A stretch of DNA of 9,722 bases, taken from Bacteroidia bacterium. GTDB lineage: Bacteria; Bacteroidota; Bacteroidia; Bacteroidales; UBA932. The stretch covers positions 1 through 9,722 of the forward strand of contig BNTQ01000103.1 of assembly GCA_025996715.1 (NCBI GenBank), given 5' to 3'. The notes below the pieces were generated by a model, which was not told the DNA's origin, did no database searches, and was given only the letters and a program-made list of their open reading frames with translations. Numbering within the stretch: position 1 is the first letter of the stretch; every line of letters starts with the position of its first letter. The position numbers were made by a program, and so were the translations under genes. Positions 5,611 to 9,722 of the stretch are shown here, piece after piece.

Positions 5611-7983
5611 TTACAATCGCGCCAAAATTTGTTCCAACGATTGCGGGTCGGTAATGAGCACCTGCCTTGGTTTGCTGCCGTCTTGCGCACCCACGATGCC
5701 GGCTGCTTCCAATTGATCCATAATTTTGCCTGCACGGTTGTAGCCTAATTCCATTTTGCGTTGTATGAGAGAGGTGGAGCCTGATTGCGCTTCCACAATG
5801 AGGCGGGCGGCTTGCTCAAACAAGGCATCGCGCTTGCTCAAATCTACATCGGCAAGACGTCCATCGTCGCTGGGCGGCGTGTATTCGGGCAATTCGTGCG
5901 CCGACACATAGCCCTGCTGTTTGCCAATAAATGCTGTAATGCGCTCCACTTCGGGCGTGTCCACAAAGGCGCACTGCACGCGCACCATATCGCTGCCGGT
6001 GCTCACCAGCATATCGCCTTTGCCCACGAGTTGCTGCGCCCCCGAGCAGTCGAGAATGGTGCGGGAATCATTCATTGAGGTTACGCGAAATGCAATGCGA
6101 GCGGGGAAATTTGCTTTGATTGTTCCTGTGATGATATTGACCGTGGGGCGTTGCGTGGCAATGATAAGATGAATGCCGATAGCCCGCGCCAATTGTGCCA
6201 AGCGCGAAATGGGAGTTTCTATTTCTTTGCCTGCGGTCATAATGAGGTCGGCAAATTCGTCTATCACCAACACAATGTAAGGCAAATAGCGATGTCCATT
6301 GTTGGGATTGAGTTTGCGGTCGATGAACTTTTGGTTGTACTCTTTGATGTTGCGCACTGCTGCTACTTTTAGCAAATCGTAGCGGGCATCCATTTCGATG
6401 CACAACGAATTGATGGTGTAAATCACCTTTTGATTATCAGTGATTATCGCCTCGTGGGTGTCGGGAAGTTTTGCCAAAAAATGCTTTTCGATTTTGGTAT
6501 ATAAAGGCAGTTCTACTTTTTTGGGGTCAACCAGCACTAATTTGAGTTGCGAAGGGTGCATTTTGTACAACAGCGAAACCAATACAGCATTCAATCCTAC
6601 GGATTTACCTTGCCCTGTTGCACCGGCAATGAGCAAGTGCGGCATTTTGGCAAGGTCTATCACAAAAGCCTTGTTGGTAATGGTTTTGCCCAAGGCAATG
6701 GGCAGGTCGTATTGCGTGTCCTGAAATTCCTGCGATTTAATAATGGATTGCATGGGCACAATTTCGGGGTTCAGGTTGGGCACTTCAATGCCAATGGTGC
6801 CCTTGCCCGGCATCGGTGCAATGATGCGGATGCCCAATGCCGACAAACTCAATGCAATATCGTCCTCCAAACCTCTGATTTTGCTAATGCGGATGCCGTC
6901 GGCAGGCACAATTTCGTAGAGCGTGATGGTGGGTCCAATGGTTGCCTTGATTTGTTTGATGGATATGCCAAAGTGCCCCAGCACAGTAACGATGCGGTTT
7001 TTGTTGCTTTCCAACTCTTCGTTAGTTACCGAGCGCGCGCCTTTTTGATAATCGTTGAGCAAGTCGGGGTTTGGATATTCGTAAAATTCAAGGTCTTTTT
7101 TGGGGTCGTAGGGCAGTTGCGAAACAAGCACTTCGTCTGCTTCAAGCACATCGCCAATACCTACCACAGTCATTGGTAAGCCGGTGTTGGGGTCAATCAC
7201 TACCTCCGGCAGTGGTGGGGTTTCGGTTTTATTCGGCTCTTTGGGTTCAGCGATAAGTGTTGGTATGTCGTCATTTTCTTCCACTTCAAGAATAATGTCT
7301 TCGGGTGCCACCTCGTCATTTTTTTTTGTAAAAAACGGACGAGCAATAATAGTGTCATCCTCAGTTTTTGCAATGAATGGCAAATCAGTTTCCTGTTTTT
7401 TATTGAACAATTTTTGCCACAACAAAACTACCATTTTGTGTGTCCATTTTGGAAAAAGATAATATACCCAAAGTGCGTAAGCCAAGAGCAGCACAATGAT
7501 GCTGCCAGCCGTGCCCAGCGTGGTAACCATTGCATTGTAGCCAATGGCATAGCCCCAGCCGCCGCCCAATCCACCGCCCAAGTAGGCACTTTCGCCACCC
7601 CATGCGCCACAAGTGAGCGATAGCAGCAACATCCCGCAAGCCATACCCACCAATGGTTTTAGAATAGGGATGCGTTTTTTTGCCAAAAAATAAATGGCTA
7701 TCCATAGCAACATTATAGGAAGGCACACCGCTGCTATACCAAAGCCTCTGCTGACCAATAGGTTGGCTATGCGATTGCCTGCTTGCCCTGTCCAATTGTG
7801 GGTTTTGTCTGCCCACGAGTGGTGCTGCAAAAAGTTTTGGTCAATGTCCCAATAGGTAAAAAACGATAGTATTGCCAACAGCACATACACTGCCAGCACC
7901 GCCGCCAGCACCCACAGCACTTGCTGTGTTCTGCGCCGCGACAATGACGGTGTTTCCGGTTTATTTTTTTTCTTTTTGGGCAT
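5611..7983 (-). CDS. ftsK: DNA translocase FtsK
   Basis: This 790-residue septal ATPase moves chromosomal DNA toward the XerCD/dif site during division. The N-terminal membrane part has about four helices (near residues 22-43, 82-101, 107-125, 158-177). An acidic, Pro-rich linker (198-300) follows, then the alpha/beta motor domain: Walker A GATGQGKS (454-461), DPKKVELPLY (486-495), Walker B VLVIDEFADL (571-580) and ATQRPTVNIITG (609-620). A C-terminal winged-helix gamma domain (about 717-778), including LIQRKMELGYNRA, reads KOPS-type orienting sequences. The short linker resembles B. subtilis SpoIIIE more than the long-linker E. coli FtsK. The frame is open up to an ATG at 8052, but that would overlap the previous gene by 56 nt; ATG 7983, with a Lys-rich start just before the first helix and a 13-bp gap, is preferred. 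It is the last gene of the right-hand operon. Confidence 0.97.
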   Translation of the reverse strand: MPKKKKNKPETPSLSRRRTQQVLWVLAAVLAVYVLLAILSFFTYWDIDQNFLQHHSWADKTHNWTGQAGNRIANLLVSRGFGIAAVCLPIMLLWIAIYFLAKKRIPILKPLVGMACGMLLLSLTCGAWGGESAYLGGGLGGGWGYAIGYNAMVTTLGTAGSIIVLLLAYALWVYYLFPKWTHKMVVLLWQKLFNKKQETDLPFIAKTEDDTIIARPFFTKKNDEVAPEDIILEVEENDDIPTLIAEPKEPNKTETPPLPEVVIDPNTGLPMTVVGIGDVLEADEVLVSQLPYDPKKDLEFYEYPNPDLLNDYQKGARSVTNEELESNKNRIVTVLGHFGISIKQIKATIGPTITLYEIVPADGIRISKIRGLEDDIALSLSALGIRIIAPMPGKGTIGIEVPNLNPEIVPMQSIIKSQEFQDTQYDLPIALGKTITNKAFVIDLAKMPHLLIAGATGQGKSVGLNAVLVSLLYKMHPSQLKLVLVDPKKVELPLYTKIEKHFLAKLPDTHEAIITDNQKVIYTINSLCIEMDARYDLLKVAAVRNIKEYNQKFIDRKLNPNNGHRYLPYIVLVIDEFADLIMTAGKEIETPISRLAQLARAIGIHLIIATQRPTVNIITGTIKANFPARIAFRVTSMNDSRTILDCSGAQQLVGKGDMLVSTGSDMVRVQCAFVDTPEVERITAFIGKQQGYVSAHELPEYTPPSDDGRLADVDLSKRDALFEQAARLIVEAQSGSTSLIQRKMELGYNRAGKIMDQLEAAGIVGAQDGSKPRQVLITDPQSLEQILARL

Positions 7984-7996
7984 ATTTTTGTAATGC

Positions 7997-8626
7997 TTAT
8001 ATGCAGTTTTGTAACTTTCGCATTTGACGCGCCAAATCTTTGGCTTGCCCATTGGTAACGGTATCGAGCAATCGCCAAAATTTTTCGCCGTGGTTTTTGT
8101 GCACCGTGTGGCACAATTCGTGCAAAATTACATAATTTATCAGTTCGTCCGTCAAATTCATCAAGTAAATGCTAAGGTTGAGGCGGTTGTTGGGCGAGCA
8201 ACTGCCCCAGCGGCTATGCATATTTTTGAACGAAACGCCGGCGTAAACAAAATGGTACTGTTGCGCCAATTCCTCTATCCGTGCAGGAAGCAGCAGTTTG
8301 GCTTGTTGCCGCAAATGCGTTATCTCTTCGGCTGTGTATTCTTTTTGAGGAGAATGTTTGGCATTCTGCGAGGTTTGCTGGGCTTGCACCCACGCGATGT
8401 GCTCGCAAACAAATTTATCGGCATCGGCGTATGAAACATAGTAGGGCAAGGTAACCAGCACCTCTTTGTGTGGACGCACCACCACGCGGATACTGCGATT
8501 GCGCCTCGTTTTGCGAAAAACAATTTTGCCCACTTCACTGTGCACCAACACACGATGCCCATCCTCTTTTTTTTCTGCCAAAAAATTGCTTGGATGAAAA
8601 AGGTCGTTCAATAGTGGGTTTCGCAT
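7997..8626 (-). CDS. YgjP/DUF45-family zinc metallopeptidase-like protein (M48-related)
   Basis: This 209-residue soluble protein has the DUF45/YgjP hallmarks. These are an N-terminal beta region with RRNRSIRVVVRP (41-52) and VTLPYYVS (58-65), the SRWGSCS motif (138-144), LNLSIYLMNLTDELINYVILHELCH with zinc ligands H169 and H173 and catalytic E170, and NHGEKFW (178-184) where H179 is the likely third ligand. The family is widespread and poorly characterised; metal-dependent hydrolase or protease activity is inferred from the HExxH site and no substrate is known. It starts 13 bp after the HU/SPOR gene and ends 13 bp before ftsK, so it is probably co-expressed with both. This could link it to envelope or division proteins, or be a chance operon membership. 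It carries no signal peptide or membrane segment. Confidence 0.93.
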   Translation of the reverse strand: MRNPLLNDLFHPSNFLAEKKEDGHRVLVHSEVGKIVFRKTRRNRSIRVVVRPHKEVLVTLPYYVSYADADKFVCEHIAWVQAQQTSQNAKHSPQKEYTAEEITHLRQQAKLLLPARIEELAQQYHFVYAGVSFKNMHSRWGSCSPNNRLNLSIYLMNLTDELINYVILHELCHTVHKNHGEKFWRLLDTVTNGQAKDLARQMRKLQNCI

Positions 8627-8639
8627 ACCTCAACAGCCA

Positions 8640-9722
8640 TTACTTCAAAATCCACGCTTTGCCGTACTTTGCCGGAAATGAATCCATTTGCAATTTGAGA
8701 TACTCCGGCGAGGTTGCGCTGGCAATGCACACTACACACTTTCCATCGGCAACAATAATAATTTCCGGTTTGTAGTTCATTTTGTACAGCAATTGGCACA
8801 ACTCTATTGCCTCGCCCATTTGCAAACGAGGCGACACGGCAGCATAATACAATCCTGCTTGCTGTGAGTTAAGTTTGGGCGTAAACAATTTTGCGGGTGC
8901 CGCAACGGCAGATACAGAATGCTTGTCAATTTCGTCATAATAAGGGTCATTGTCAAAAGAGGGCTTAAACCATAAAAAGGCAGCCACTCCCAGCACGAGC
9001 ACAAGCAATACAACCAATGCAATAGAGGTGTAAGACCTGCGTTTATTGAAGGGTTTATACACTCCGGGATAAAAATCTTTTTTGGGTAAAGCATTCTTTT
9101 TTTCGTTGCTATCCCCTGTGGATACAGGGAATATATGAGACGGAAAGTTGCTCTTGTTGGGTTCACTGCTCGCTTTTATCCGCTCCAACGATTTCATTTT
9201 TTCCCTTTGTATGCGCAATGCACGCTCAGCAATGTCGTCCACTTCTTCCTCATAGTGTTCTTCATTTTCGTCTTCGCTTTCTTCAATTGCCAACGGAGTA
9301 GGGATAGTAGCGGCAGGCGCAACATCAAGGTGCTCGTTTCTTTTTTGCTTTTCGGCGGTTTTCCACGCTTCTATGCCTGCTGCTGCCAGCGCAATAGAAT
9401 CAACAGAGGCGGCGGCAGGCGCGGCTACCTCTTCGGCAGGCGTTGTTTTTGTGATTTTTGCAGCACGAACGGCAGTGCTCGTTTTCTTTTTTGGGGTAGC
9501 CACAACATCTTCTTCGGTAAGCACCGTAACATTACCTCCAACCTCCTCATCCGCGTGAGTATGGGTGGGCTGTGGCGATGCGGCGGGTGTGGGAAAAACA
9601 ATGTTTTCTATTTTTGTTAGTTGTTCCAATTTGCGTTGTACCTCCTCGCGGGTTTCGGCATAAACAAACTGCATAGCACCACCTTTGTCGGAATAAAAGG
9701 CACCAAAATCATCAATAAAATA
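8640..9722 (-). CDS. HU-CCDC81 and SPOR domain membrane protein (5' end beyond window)
   Basis: The frame stays open to the right edge, giving 360 visible residues (numbered from the edge). Residues 1-20 (FIDDFGAFYSDKGGAMQF) match the end of the HU-CCDC81 domain, whose usual form is a GIG-F-LDK-G-LQF strand pair. The domain start is therefore outside, and the Met codon at 9674 (residue 17) is probably internal. A long low-complexity linker follows (Pro/Ala/Thr-rich, then acidic about 147-163, then a basic coil with RALRIQREKMKSLERIK at 167-183). One membrane helix lies at 233-252 after KRRS, placing the HU and linker part in the cytoplasm. The periplasmic C-terminus (about 290-360, ending YGKAWILK) is SPOR-like; SPOR domains bind septal glycan lacking stem peptides. 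The known HU-TM-SPOR architecture suggests a DNA-to-septum tether, and operon linkage with ftsK supports this. An AAAGGTGG stretch before Met17 is a weak argument for an internal start. Confidence 0.85.
   Translation of the reverse strand, partial: YFIDDFGAFYSDKGGAMQFVYAETREEVQRKLEQLTKIENIVFPTPAASPQPTHTHADEEVGGNVTVLTEEDVVATPKKKTSTAVRAAKITKTTPAEEVAAPAAASVDSIALAAAGIEAWKTAEKQKRNEHLDVAPAATIPTPLAIEESEDENEEHYEEEVDDIAERALRIQREKMKSLERIKASSEPNKSNFPSHIFPVSTGDSNEKKNALPKKDFYPGVYKPFNKRRSYTSIALVVLLVLVLGVAAFLWFKPSFDNDPYYDEIDKHSVSAVAAPAKLFTPKLNSQQAGLYYAAVSPRLQMGEAIELCQLLYKMNYKPEIIIVADGKCVVCIASATSPEYLKLQMDSFPAKYGKAWILK

Noticed and set aside
6547..7179. Plus-strand ORF of 210 codons inside ftsK
   Set aside because: Antisense shadow of the FtsK motor region with no recognisable motif or start signal.
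7984..8052. 23-residue N-terminal extension of FtsK from ATG 8052
   Set aside because: It would overlap the metallopeptidase gene by 56 nt; the ATG at 7983 gives a normal gap and a normal FtsK N-terminus.
9135..9620. Plus-strand ORF of 161 codons opposite the HU/SPOR linker
   Set aside because: The Phe/Cys/Arg-rich translation is the mirror of the Lys/Glu/Ala-rich linker; no promoter or family match.

Overview
The window looks like core chromosome of a Bacteroidota (Bacteroidetes) bacterium. The evidence is a GldD-type gliding-motility lipoprotein, a long RicT with a basic low-complexity tail, a SPOR-domain protein whose visible 5' end matches the Bacteroidota-typical HU-CCDC81 domain, and several promoter-like sites of the phylum's TTTG / TAnnTTTG type instead of -35/-10 boxes. 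The visible domains do not allow a genus-level call.

Layout, left to right. (1) A 3'-truncated ricT (PSP1 family) on the minus strand fills 1-1224 and runs off the left edge. (2) Divergent from it, gldD and a 4'-phosphopantetheinyl transferase gene form a two-gene plus-strand unit (1312-2557). The short ricT/gldD spacer carries back-to-back promoter motifs and a cluster of AAATTTGC half-sites. (3) hppA, a membrane pyrophosphatase, occupies 2544-4754 on the minus strand; its stop overlaps the PPTase stop convergently by 14 bp. (4) A non-coding stretch of about 340 bp (4755-5096) holds a very good hppA promoter with an inverted repeat over its -33 element, a cluster of hairpins that looks like an interspersed repeat, and a promoter for a short secreted BspA-like leucine-rich-repeat ORF (5097-5591). 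That ORF appears truncated. (5) From the right edge leftwards, three closely spaced minus-strand genes form an apparent operon: an HU-CCDC81/SPOR protein (5' end outside the window), a YgjP/DUF45-type zinc metallopeptidase, and the DNA translocase FtsK. Both intergenic gaps are 13 bp.

How the genes fit together. The right-hand operon combines a putative DNA-binding, single-pass membrane protein ending in a SPOR-like (septal peptidoglycan-binding) domain with FtsK, which pumps chromosomal DNA through the septum, so it reads as a division/chromosome-segregation unit. The left half is a set of unrelated housekeeping genes: RNA metabolism (RicT), gliding or type IX secretion (GldD), carrier-protein activation (PPTase) and PPi-driven ion pumping (HppA). 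I see no mobile element with a transposase, CRISPR array, tRNA, rRNA or defence system. The most unusual items are regulatory-scale structures, the broken LRR gene and the HU/SPOR-FtsK linkage.
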